This document shows positions 56,435 through 64,000 of a stretch of DNA of 64,000 bases, piece after piece. The notes beneath the pieces are model-generated. The model worked only from the letters and a program-made list of their open reading frames with translations, was not told the DNA's origin and ran no database searches. Position 1 is the first letter of the stretch, and each line of letters opens with the position of its first letter. The position numbers and the translations under genes were made by a program. This DNA is from Vibrio sp. YMD68 (GTDB lineage Bacteria > Pseudomonadota > Gammaproteobacteria > Enterobacterales > Vibrionaceae), in assembly GCF_029958905.1 (NCBI RefSeq), contig NZ_CP124614.1, positions 2,418,001 through 2,482,000 on the forward strand. Direction: 5' to 3'.

Positions 56435-56478
56435 CTATTGATCCTTTTCTACTTAGCGCCCTATATGAGGCTAAATTT

Positions 56479-59400
56479 TTAGTTAAATTCGAGTTCTACC
56501 TGGTTACGACCAAGTAGCAGTTTCAATTCGTCTAACAATACATCACTGGGCGTCACTCGCCATTCAGTACCAAGCGTGAGTCGAGCTCTGGCATCAAGTC
56601 GCTGATAATATATATTGACAGGGATGGTCCCTGCTCGATGAGGCTCTAGAATTTGGCTAAAGCGCTCAAAAAATTGATTGTTTATTTGTGATTCATTAAT
56701 GGAAACCGATAGACCTCGAGCATATTTCTCTCGGGCGGTTCCTAGATCCAACAGTTCGCGCGCTGACATTTTAAGACCACCATTGAAATCATCAAAGCTG
56801 ACCTGTCCAGAAATGACCAATATTTTATCTTTTTCTAACAATTCTGCATACCGATCAAGCGCATCTGAGTACAACATCACTTCCATTCGGCCAGATCGGT
56901 CATCGATTGTCATCAAACCAATGCGAGCACCTCGTTTAGTCGTCATCACTCTTGCCGCAATCACAAGGCCTGCAATGGTAACGGATTGGTCTCGTCTTGT
57001 CGGTGTTGCATCTTTTAATCGGCAGCTGGTGTATTTTGTTAGCTCTTTCAAATAAGCATTGATCGGATGTCCGGTTAAATACAAGCCTAGCGTGTCTCTT
57101 TCGCCTTCTAGCCACACTTTTTCCGGCCAGGGTTCCACTTTTGTGTACTTATGCTCGATGACATCCGCTTCTTCTGTCAACACACCAAACATATCACCTT
57201 GACCAAATGCTTCTGCTTGGTGATGCTGGCTAGCCCCTTTTACTGCGTCTTTGAGTGACGCCATTAAAGCGGCTCGATGCGGCCCTAATCGATCCAGTGC
57301 CCCCGCGTAAATGAGCTTTTCTATCACTCGCTTATTAACGCGTTTTAAATCAATACGCGCACAGAAATCAAACAGGTCTTTAAAGTGGCCACCGTTGTTT
57401 CTTGCTTCTAAAATCGCTTCAATCGGTCCTTCACCTACTCCTTTGATTGCGCCGATTCCATACACAATCGCGCCGGTTTCATCCACATTAAAACGGTATA
57501 GCCCCGCGTTAATGTCTGGTGGCAGTAACCTGAGTTTCATTCGGATACATTCGTCAACCAAGCCGATCACTTTCTCGGTGTTGTCCATATCTGCCGTCAT
57601 TACCGCAGCCATGAACTCGGCTGGATAATGCGTTTTAAGCCACAATGTTTGATAAGAGACCAGAGCATAAGCAGCAGAGTGAGATTTGTTAAACCCGTAG
57701 CCTGCAAATTTTTCTACTAGGTCAAAAATCTTCATCGATAGTTCACCATCGACACCGTTTGCGATAGCCCCTTCTTTAAAGATGCTACGCTGCTTCGCCA
57801 TCTCTTCTGGCTTTTTCTTACCCATTGCACGACGCAGCATATCCGCTCCGCCAAGCGTATAGCCAGCGAGGATCTGTGCAATCTGCATGACCTGTTCTTG
57901 ATACAGGATAATGCCGTAAGTCGGCTCTAGCGTCTCTTTAAGCGATTCGTGCTGCCACGTTTCATCTGGGTACGACACTGCCTCCCGACCATGCTTACGG
58001 TCGATAAAGTTATCCACCATGCCCGATTGCAAAGGCCCCGGGCGGAACAAAGCAACCAATGCGATAATATCTTCAAAACAGTCTGGTTGAAGTCGTTTGA
58101 TCAAGTCTTTCATACCACGCGATTCCAGCTGGAATACCGCCGTCGTTTCAGAGTTTTGTAACAGGTTAAATGAGGCTTGATCATCCAGGGGAATAGAGTC
58201 AATCCGAATCGGATCTTTCCCTTCTTTGGCTAAACGTGGATTCACGAGCCCTAGCGCCCAGTCAATGATCGTTAACGTTCGTAGCCCCAGGAAATCGAAC
58301 TTAACTAAGCCCGCCGTTTCGACATCATTCTTATCAAACTGGGTAACCGGGAAGTTCCCTTCCGAATCACAATAAAGAGGAGCAAAGTCTGTAATCGTCG
58401 TTGGTGAAATAACAACCCCACCAGCGTGCTTACCTGCATTTCGGGTACACCCTTCTAAGATACGACATTTATCAATCAGCTCTTTAACTTCATCATCATT
58501 ATTGTAAAGCTCGGGCAACGCAGGTTCGGCATCAAAAGCCTTTGTCAGTGTCATTCCTGGATCGGGTGGAATGAGCTTTGATAGGCGGTCAACAAAACCA
58601 AATGGGTGCCCTAATACTCGCCCAACATCTCGAATAACGGCTTTTGCCGCCATGGTGCCGAAGGTGATGATCTGAGATACCGCATCACGGCCATACATTT
58701 CAGCAACGTGATCAATCACTTGGTCACGTTTATCCATACAGAAATCGATATCGAAATCGGGCATGGAAACACGCTCTGGGTTAAGAAAACGTTCGAAAAG
58801 TAAATCGTATTCAAGTGGATCGAGGTCAGTGATATCAAGCGCGTATGCCACTAAAGAACCCGCACCGGAGCCTCGCCCAGGACCAACCGGAACATCGTTA
58901 TCTTTGGACCACTGAATGAACTCCATCACGATAAGGAAGTAACCCGGGAAACCCATGTTGTTGATCACTTCAAGCTCTATGGCTAAACGCTCATCGTATT
59001 CAGGACGTCGTTGAGCGCGGACTTGCTCATCGGGAAATAAGAACGCTAAACGTCTTTCTAATCCTTCCTGAGATTTTTTGATCAAGAAGTCTTCGATTTT
59101 TAATCCTTCGGTTGGGAAATTAGGTAGAAAATACTCCCCTAAACGAACGGTAACATTACAGCGTTTGGCGATTTCTACGCTGTTTTGCAACGCTTCTGGA
59201 ATATCTGCAAATAATTCGCACATTTCCGCTTCAGTACGCAGATATTGTTGAGCACTGTAATGTTTCGGACGCCTTGGATCTTCCAAGGTAAAGCCATCGT
59301 GAATCGCAACGCGTATTTCATGCGCATCAAACAGGTCTTCGGTTAAAAAAACCACTTCATTGGTCGCAACAACGGGAAGATCTCGCTGTTCCGCTAGCTC

Positions 59401-59958
59401 TACTGCAAAATGCAAGTAGGTTTCTTCATCCACACGGCCTGTGCGAATCAACTCTAGATAAAAGCGGTCAGAAAAATGCGTTTTATAAAAGGCAACACAC
59501 TCTTCGACAAGTTCGTTATTGCCTTTCAACAAGGCTTTACCAATGTCACCATGCTTGCCACCAGAGAGAACAATTAGCCCTTCAGACAGCTCTATGAGCC
59601 ACTCTTTATCAATAACGGTTTGGTGAAGCACTTGCCCACGGAGATAAGCTTTTGAAATAAGCAGTGTGAGGTTTTTGTAGCCGATGTTGTTGGACGCAAG
59701 AATGGTCAGCTTAGAAAATTCATCACCAAATTCTTTAGATCGAACCGAAAAATCTGCGCCAATGATCGGTTTAATCCCGCAGCTATGGGCGGTTCCATAA
59801 AACTTAACCAAACCACACAAGTTGGTAAAATCTGTCAGTGCCATAGCAGGCATGCCCATTTCAGCGACTTTTTTTACCAACGGCGGGACTTTGGATAAGC
59901 CATCGACCATGGAAAAATCACTGTGAACACGAAGATGAATAAACTTGGGATCTGACAT
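56479..59958 (-). CDS. dnaE: DNA polymerase III alpha subunit
   Basis: DnaE is the catalytic subunit of the replicative polymerase. At 1159 residues it is the standard size. It has an N-terminal PHP domain ([12 protein letters not shown]), the palm with catalytic aspartates in MPDFDIDFC near residue 400, the thumb, fingers and beta-clamp binding regions, and a C-terminal OB fold. The ATG at 59958 follows AGGA and gives [12 protein letters not shown]; a start seven codons upstream is rejected. It is followed by accA. Confidence 0.97.
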   Translation of the reverse strand: MSDPKFIHLRVHSDFSMVDGLSKVPPLVKKVAEMGMPAMALTDFTNLCGLVKFYGTAHSCGIKPIIGADFSVRSKEFGDEFSKLTILASNNIGYKNLTLLISKAYLRGQVLHQTVIDKEWLIELSEGLIVLSGGKHGDIGKALLKGNNELVEECVAFYKTHFSDRFYLELIRTGRVDEETYLHFAVELAEQRDLPVVATNEVVFLTEDLFDAHEIRVAIHDGFTLEDPRRPKHYSAQQYLRTEAEMCELFADIPEALQNSVEIAKRCNVTVRLGEYFLPNFPTEGLKIEDFLIKKSQEGLERRLAFLFPDEQVRAQRRPEYDERLAIELEVINNMGFPGYFLIVMEFIQWSKDNDVPVGPGRGSGAGSLVAYALDITDLDPLEYDLLFERFLNPERVSMPDFDIDFCMDKRDQVIDHVAEMYGRDAVSQIITFGTMAAKAVIRDVGRVLGHPFGFVDRLSKLIPPDPGMTLTKAFDAEPALPELYNNDDEVKELIDKCRILEGCTRNAGKHAGGVVISPTTITDFAPLYCDSEGNFPVTQFDKNDVETAGLVKFDFLGLRTLTIIDWALGLVNPRLAKEGKDPIRIDSIPLDDQASFNLLQNSETTAVFQLESRGMKDLIKRLQPDCFEDIIALVALFRPGPLQSGMVDNFIDRKHGREAVSYPDETWQHESLKETLEPTYGIILYQEQVMQIAQILAGYTLGGADMLRRAMGKKKPEEMAKQRSIFKEGAIANGVDGELSMKIFDLVEKFAGYGFNKSHSAAYALVSYQTLWLKTHYPAEFMAAVMTADMDNTEKVIGLVDECIRMKLRLLPPDINAGLYRFNVDETGAIVYGIGAIKGVGEGPIEAILEARNNGGHFKDLFDFCARIDLKRVNKRVIEKLIYAGALDRLGPHRAALMASLKDAVKGASQHHQAEAFGQGDMFGVLTEEADVIEHKYTKVEPWPEKVWLEGERDTLGLYLTGHPINAYLKELTKYTSCRLKDATPTRRDQSVTIAGLVIAARVMTTKRGARIGLMTIDDRSGRMEVMLYSDALDRYAELLEKDKILVISGQVSFDDFNGGLKMSARELLDLGTAREKYARGLSVSINESQINNQFFERFSQILEPHRAGTIPVNIYYQRLDARARLTLGTEWRVTPSDVLLDELKLLLGRNQVELEFN

Positions 59959-60063
59959 GGATGGTTTCCTAAGCGGCATCGCTCTGTTTTCATGCCGCTA
60001 ATATCATATTGAGTAGAAGCTTTCGCTATTTTACGTCATTGACGAGAGGAATAAAGGGGCTGA

Positions 60064-60696
60064 CTACTTTAATCCCAAAACTCTTTTTACAGGTTTAAAG
60101 CTTTTACGGTGTTCTTCAATCACCCCAAACTCTTCAATCGCCGAAAAGTGCGCTTTTGTCGGGTATCCTTTGTGTTTCGCAAAGCCAAACTGCGGATGTA
60201 TTTTATCTAAGGCTTCCATTTCTTGGTCACGTACAACCTTGGCAATAATCGAGGCGGCACTGATTTCGGCCACGCGTAAATCGCCTTTTACCACAGCTTG
60301 CGCATCCATATCGAGTTTAGGCACTTTATTCCCATCAATCAGGGTGAGATCAGGCTTGATGGCGAGTCCTGCTACCGCTCTTTGCATCGCGACCATGGTC
60401 GCCTGTAAGATATTCAGTTCATCGATTTCTTGTGGTGAACAGCGACCGACCGACCACGCTAACGCTTTTTCTTTAATTTCTGGTAACAGTGCTAAGCGTT
60501 TTTTCTCAGACAATTTTTTTGAATCGTTCAGACCCTCAATAGGATTGTTGGGATCAAGAATCACAGCGGCAGTGACCACATCACCCACTAGCGGCCCACG
60601 TCCCACTTCATCAACACCTGCAATGCATTGATAGCCCAGCGGGTATTCAAAGGGTGGCAGTTCTTTTTTATCGGCTTTCTTCTTTGCAATGACCAT
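60064..60696 (-). CDS. rnhB: ribonuclease HII
   Basis: RnhB removes ribonucleotides misincorporated in DNA. The roughly 210-residue protein has the family motif [15 protein letters not shown] with the catalytic Asp and Glu, and the C-terminal [10 protein letters not shown] motif. The start is uncertain within four codons: the ATG at 60696 or a TTG at 60708. It lies between lpxB and dnaE as in Escherichia coli, though a gap of about 130 bases separates it from lpxB. Confidence 0.94.
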   Translation of the reverse strand: MVIAKKKADKKELPPFEYPLGYQCIAGVDEVGRGPLVGDVVTAAVILDPNNPIEGLNDSKKLSEKKRLALLPEIKEKALAWSVGRCSPQEIDELNILQATMVAMQRAVAGLAIKPDLTLIDGNKVPKLDMDAQAVVKGDLRVAEISAASIIAKVVRDQEMEALDKIHPQFGFAKHKGYPTKAHFSAIEEFGVIEEHRKSFKPVKRVLGLK

Positions 60697-60825
60697 GTTT
60701 GTTCTCAATTCGTCTGTCTTGATTTGCTGCTTTTAAAACGTTTTTTTGATTGCTCAACGCCAGTTATCACAGGTTCATGAATAGCCGTATTCAATAACGA
60801 TAACAAATAGCAAGTTAGCGGCTAG

Positions 60826-61980
60826 TTAGACTCTACCAATCAAAGCGAGTACCGCTTTAGCAGCCTGTTGATCGGCGTCTTTTTTGATCCATTGATGCAT
60901 TTCAGTAAATTTTTCAATCAACGCAGAGTTATCACTGTCGAGCACACTTTCCAAAGCAGGAAATAGGAAGTCAGGGTGACACTCTTCTTGGATGAACTCT
61001 TTAACCAACTCTTTCCCCGCCAACACATTAGGCAGCGAGACAAATTCGGTAATCGATAGCTTTTGAGCAATCCAGCCCGTTAATTTGTTCACTTGGTAAC
61101 CCACCACCATCGGGCGTTTTACCAACATGCATTCCAGCGCAACCGTCCCTGAAGCGAGCAATACCGCATCAGCAGCGGTCATAACATGACGCGCCGTATC
61201 TTCAATAATGACAAATTCGAGTTCAGGCGCCGTAGCCTGCCAAATACGTTCAAACTGCTCACGGCGCTTTTTATTGACCGCGGCGACCACAAACCCCATA
61301 TCAGGGTGCTTTTTGTGGATTCGCTGGCAAGTTTCAATAAATGGTTTGGCAATTAGGGCTACTTCTCCGCCACGGCTTCCTGGCAGAACCGCAAGCCACT
61401 TTCTGTCTTGATCCAAATGTAACAACGATCTTGCTTGAGCTTTATCACTCTCAAGCGGGATAGCGTCTGCCAGTGTGTGCCCAATGAATTCACAAGCCAC
61501 ATTGTATTGATCATAAAACGCTTTTTCAAAAGGCAAAAATGCCAACACCAGATCCGTTGCCGCATCAATTTTGAAGATACGCTTAGGTCGCCAGGCCCAC
61601 ACGGAAGGGCTGACATAGTGAACCGTTTTTATTCCCGCGTCTTTCAGTGTTTTTTCTAATCTCAGATTGAAATCAGGGGCGTCTATTCCAACAAAAACAT
61701 CCACTGGATTTTGGATAAAATACTGAACCAGCTCCTTTTTTACATTCAGTAATCGAGGCAGGCGGCCAAGCACTTCAACCAACCCCATGACGGCAAGCTC
61801 TTCCATTTCAAACAAAGATTCACAACCTTGAGCCATCATTTTTGGACCGCCAATACCGACAAATTCTGCGTCAGGATATTGGGCTTTGATAGATCGAATA
61901 AACCCTTCGCCTAAGGTGTCACCCGACAGTTCGCCAGCAACGATACCGATTCTTAAGGGCTTGTTAGTGTGTGTCGTCAT
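60826..61980 (-). CDS. lpxB: lipid-A-disaccharide synthase
   Basis: LpxB, a family 19 glycosyltransferase at the inner-membrane surface, condenses UDP-2,3-diacylglucosamine with lipid X to form the lipid A disaccharide. The 384-residue protein has the typical IVAGELSGDTLGEGF start and the PSVWAWRP and LPGSRGGEV motifs. It follows lpxA after 147 bases, an unusually wide gap that contains a terminator-like hairpin. Confidence 0.96.
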   Translation of the reverse strand: MTTHTNKPLRIGIVAGELSGDTLGEGFIRSIKAQYPDAEFVGIGGPKMMAQGCESLFEMEELAVMGLVEVLGRLPRLLNVKKELVQYFIQNPVDVFVGIDAPDFNLRLEKTLKDAGIKTVHYVSPSVWAWRPKRIFKIDAATDLVLAFLPFEKAFYDQYNVACEFIGHTLADAIPLESDKAQARSLLHLDQDRKWLAVLPGSRGGEVALIAKPFIETCQRIHKKHPDMGFVVAAVNKKRREQFERIWQATAPELEFVIIEDTARHVMTAADAVLLASGTVALECMLVKRPMVVGYQVNKLTGWIAQKLSITEFVSLPNVLAGKELVKEFIQEECHPDFLFPALESVLDSDNSALIEKFTEMHQWIKKDADQQAAKAVLALIGRV

Positions 61981-62076
61981 TTATGTGGCACCTTTTGTTT
62001 GGAGACATTTTTCGGAATGGGTTGGCTTGTGTCATTGTTACTGGATTTAGCAACGGCCTTTCTGTTGATACTTAAA

Positions 62077-62110
62077 ATAAAAAAGATCGCTGAATTTAGC
62101 GATCTTTTCT
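62077..62110 (-). terminator. terminator-like hairpin between lpxA and lpxB
   Basis: On the minus strand AAAAGATCGCT and AGCGATCTTTT form an 11-pair stem with a six-base loop, followed by TTTTATTTTAAG. It lies 18 bases after the lpxA stop. Confidence 0.8.
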
Positions 62111-62127
62111 TAATGTTCTTAACGCAA

Positions 62128-62916
62128 TTATCGAATGATACCGCGTTCCGAACTCTCAAGCATATCGATCATCGGCTTAATTGATGGGAACTCTGCCGCC
62201 ATTTCAAGCAATACTGGTTTCGCTTCTTCTAGCGTTTTACCGGCACGGTAGATTTCCTTATACGCCTTCTGCAGTGCTCTGATCTCTGTTCTTTCAAAAC
62301 CATTACGCTTCAAACCGACCAGGTTTAAGCCAAATGGTGTTGCGTGGTTTCCTTGCGCAAGCACATACGGAAGCACATCTTGCACGACAGCGGAACACCC
62401 ACCCACGTAAGAGTACGCACCGACAGAACAAAAAGGATGGATAGCCGATAAAGCCATCACGCCGGCATGATCACCAACGGTAACATGACCACCTAAAATG
62501 GCGTTGTTGCCGATGTGAGTGTGGTTACCCACAATGACATCATGAGCGATGTGTGCATTAACACAAAGTAAGTTATCGTCACCAATCACTGTGGTCGCTT
62601 TATCTTGCGTTGTACCACGATGAATCTGAACACTTTCACGAATCACATTTCGGTCACCAACAACCACCGTTGTCGCCTCACCACCGTACTTTTTATCTTG
62701 ATTCTCTTCACCAATAATGGCGTAAGGGAAAATACGATTATCTTTACCGATTGTCGTATTACCTTTGATCACGATGTGCGACATGATTTCGGTGTTCTCA
62801 CCGATGACAACGTTTCCTGAAATATAGGTAAACGGCCCCACGGTCACATTGGCTTCGATTGTTACTTCACCCTCAATAACCGCTGATGGATGAATTTTTG
62901 CAGTTTCATGAATCAT
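62128..62916 (-). CDS. lpxA: UDP-N-acetylglucosamine acyltransferase
   Basis: LpxA adds the first 3-hydroxyacyl chain to UDP-GlcNAc in lipid A synthesis. The 262-residue protein matches the Escherichia coli length. It is a left-handed beta-helix of hexapeptide repeats (MIHETAKIHPSAVIEGEV onward), with the catalytic His in NAHIAHDVIVG. The ATG at 62916 gives the standard N-terminus. It is separated from fabZ by one base and overlaps nothing. Confidence 0.97.
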   Translation of the reverse strand: MIHETAKIHPSAVIEGEVTIEANVTVGPFTYISGNVVIGENTEIMSHIVIKGNTTIGKDNRIFPYAIIGEENQDKKYGGEATTVVVGDRNVIRESVQIHRGTTQDKATTVIGDDNLLCVNAHIAHDVIVGNHTHIGNNAILGGHVTVGDHAGVMALSAIHPFCSVGAYSYVGGCSAVVQDVLPYVLAQGNHATPFGLNLVGLKRNGFERTEIRALQKAYKEIYRAGKTLEEAKPVLLEMAAEFPSIKPMIDMLESSERGIIR

Positions 62917-62917
62917 A

Positions 62918-63376
62918 TTAGAACTCTCGGCGAGCACATTTTAGCTCAGCAGAACAGACCACGACACCATCGACAGTCGCTACACCATTAAAGGCAGCAA
63001 TACCGCGACGCTCTTTAATAAATTCAACTTTAATCACCATTTGGTCACCAGGAACAACGGGTTTACGGAATTTCGCTTTATCAACACTCGCAAAATAGTA
63101 AAGCTCGTTGTCAGCTGGCGCACCAAACGATTTGAAACCCAATAGGCCCGTTGCTTGTGCCATGGCTTCTAGAATCAGCACACCTGGAAATACAGGCAGC
63201 TGTGGAAAATGACCGGTGAACTGTGGCTCGTTTACTGATACATTTTTAATCGCCGTTAAGTGTTTTGCTTCTTCATAATCCGTCACGCGGTCAATGAGTA
63301 AGAATGGGTAGCGATGAGGAAGTAACTCCTGAATTTCAGTAATGTTCATCGTTTTATTTTCAGTAGTCAAAGTCAT
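62918..63376 (-). CDS. fabZ: 3-hydroxyacyl-ACP dehydratase FabZ
   Basis: FabZ dehydrates 3-hydroxyacyl-ACP in fatty acid synthesis, competing with LpxA and LpxD for the same substrates. The 152-residue hot-dog enzyme has its catalytic H56 in [12 protein letters not shown] and E70 in LILEAMAQ. The ATG at 63376 gives the length seen in Escherichia coli; another ATG nine codons in is possible. It sits between lpxD and lpxA, as is usual. Confidence 0.96.
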   Translation of the reverse strand: MTLTTENKTMNITEIQELLPHRYPFLLIDRVTDYEEAKHLTAIKNVSVNEPQFTGHFPQLPVFPGVLILEAMAQATGLLGFKSFGAPADNELYYFASVDKAKFRKPVVPGDQMVIKVEFIKERRGIAAFNGVATVDGVVVCSAELKCARREF

Positions 63377-63423
63377 ATTCCTATTTCGTAAAACTTTAAA
63401 ATTATTTGCTCAATATAATAGAC

Positions 63424-63452
63424 GAAAAAGACTCGCTTTTCGCGAGCCTTTT
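63424..63452 (-). terminator. terminator-like hairpin between lpxD and fabZ
   Basis: On the minus strand AAGGCTCGC and GCGAGTCTT pair (one G-T pair) around a five-base loop and run into TTTCG. It lies about 16 bases after the lpxD stop and 48 bases before fabZ. Confidence 0.65.
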
Positions 63453-63467
63453 CCTAGAAAGATGGAA

Positions 63468-64000
63468 TTAGGATTCCGCTTTCGGTTCCAATTGTTTCTC
63501 GACAGCCTTCAAACGTTTGTTCATTTCATCAATGCGGTGAACACGCGTGGCCGTTTTTCGCCACTCACGATTAGGCTGCAATGGAATACCTGAAGAGTAC
63601 ATGCCTTTTTCAGAAATGCCTCTCATCACCATGCCCATACCGGTGATAGTGACCCCATCAACGATCTCAATATGCCCGTTGATAACCGTTCCGCCACCAA
63701 TGATGCAATATTTACCTATGGTTGTACTGCCCGCGACAATCGTACCACCCGCCATTGCTGTACCATATCCGATGTGCACGTTGTGCGCGATTTGGATCTG
63801 ATTATCAATAATAACGTTATCTTCAATCACCGTGTCATCTAACGCACCGCGATCTATGGTTGTACATGCGCCAATTTCCACACGATGACCAATTCGGACC
63901 GTACCTAGCTGAGGAATTTTGACCCACTCACCTTTTTCATTGGCATAACCAAAACCATCAGCACCAATAACAGTATTAGATTGAATTAAGCAATCACTGC
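63468..64000 (-). CDS. lpxD: UDP-3-O-acylglucosamine N-acyltransferase, partial (5' end outside window)
   Basis: This is the C-terminal half of LpxD, the third lipid A enzyme, which adds the second acyl chain. The reading frame stays open from the stop at 63468 to the window edge, with about 177 codons visible. Hexapeptide repeats of the beta-helix include [29 protein letters not shown] and [10 protein letters not shown], with its conserved His. The true start is beyond 64000. Confidence 0.95.
   Translation of the reverse strand, partial: SDCLIQSNTVIGADGFGYANEKGEWVKIPQLGTVRIGHRVEIGACTTIDRGALDDTVIEDNVIIDNQIQIAHNVHIGYGTAMAGGTIVAGSTTIGKYCIIGGGTVINGHIEIVDGVTITGMGMVMRGISEKGMYSSGIPLQPNREWRKTATRVHRIDEMNKRLKAVEKQLEPKAES

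Noticed and set aside
56678..57628. Plus-strand frames of 105-125 residues inside dnaE
   Set aside because: These are opposite-strand shadows of a complete, conserved dnaE gene.
61969..62184. Plus-strand 71-residue frame between lpxA and lpxB
   Set aside because: It crosses the lpxA-lpxB terminator hairpin and the end of lpxA; there is no support for translation.

Overview
The window is a continuous stretch of Gammaproteobacterial chromosome, almost certainly from the Vibrionaceae (Vibrio or a close relative). This is inferred from gene order and protein content, not from a database search. The pointers are a polar-flagellum block with the Vibrio T-ring/H-ring genes flgO, flgP and flgT; a gltX/copA/copG neighbourhood like that of Vibrio cholerae chromosome 1; and conserved blocks purMN/upp, dnaQ/rnhA/gloB/mltD and lpxD-fabZ-lpxA-lpxB-rnhB-dnaE-accA-tilS. 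I see no phage, insertion sequence or CRISPR array.

Layout. 1-6402: chemotaxis and flagellar genes (cheR, cheV, flgA, flgM, flgN, flgP, flgO, flgT), with candidate sigma-54 promoters and one good sigma-28 promoter. 6433-7290: tRNA-Arg(CCT), its terminator and an unrecognised small basic protein. 7343-26356: a complete aryl polyene (APE) pigment/lipid gene cluster of about 19 kb. Three genes run left and 17 run right, most of them overlapping or nearly touching. 26492-35834: gltX, a DUF2057 protein, a porin, a CueR-type promoter driving copA-copG, a KdgM-like porin and a TraB/GumN protein. 35846-36280: tRNA-Pro(TGG) followed by two tandem decayed copies of itself, each ending in a terminator. 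36535-45452: a 46-residue DUF3149 protein, smrA, rluF, upp, purMN (PurR box), yafJ, gmhA and fadE (FadR-like site). 45543-64000: housekeeping genes, ending inside lpxD.

How the APE genes work together (known family biology plus inference). An ammonia lyase and an AMP ligase should supply an aryl starter to one of two acyl carrier proteins. A ketosynthase with a cysteine-less chain-length-factor partner, a second ketosynthase, a ketoreductase and two hot-dog dehydratases extend it into a conjugated polyene. A methyltransferase and a halogenase-like flavoprotein may tailor the head group. A glycosyltransferase/acyltransferase fusion and a separate acyltransferase probably attach the polyene to a lipid. 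A LolA-like protein, an MMPL exporter and lipoproteins move it to the outer membrane.

The APE system is known. The less explained items are the decayed tRNA-Pro tandem array, the mixed specificity pair in the ammonia lyase, the intact halogenase motif, the facing sigma-54 promoters between flgO and flgT, terminator-like hairpins inside the lpx operon, and short tandem repeats at several gene ends.
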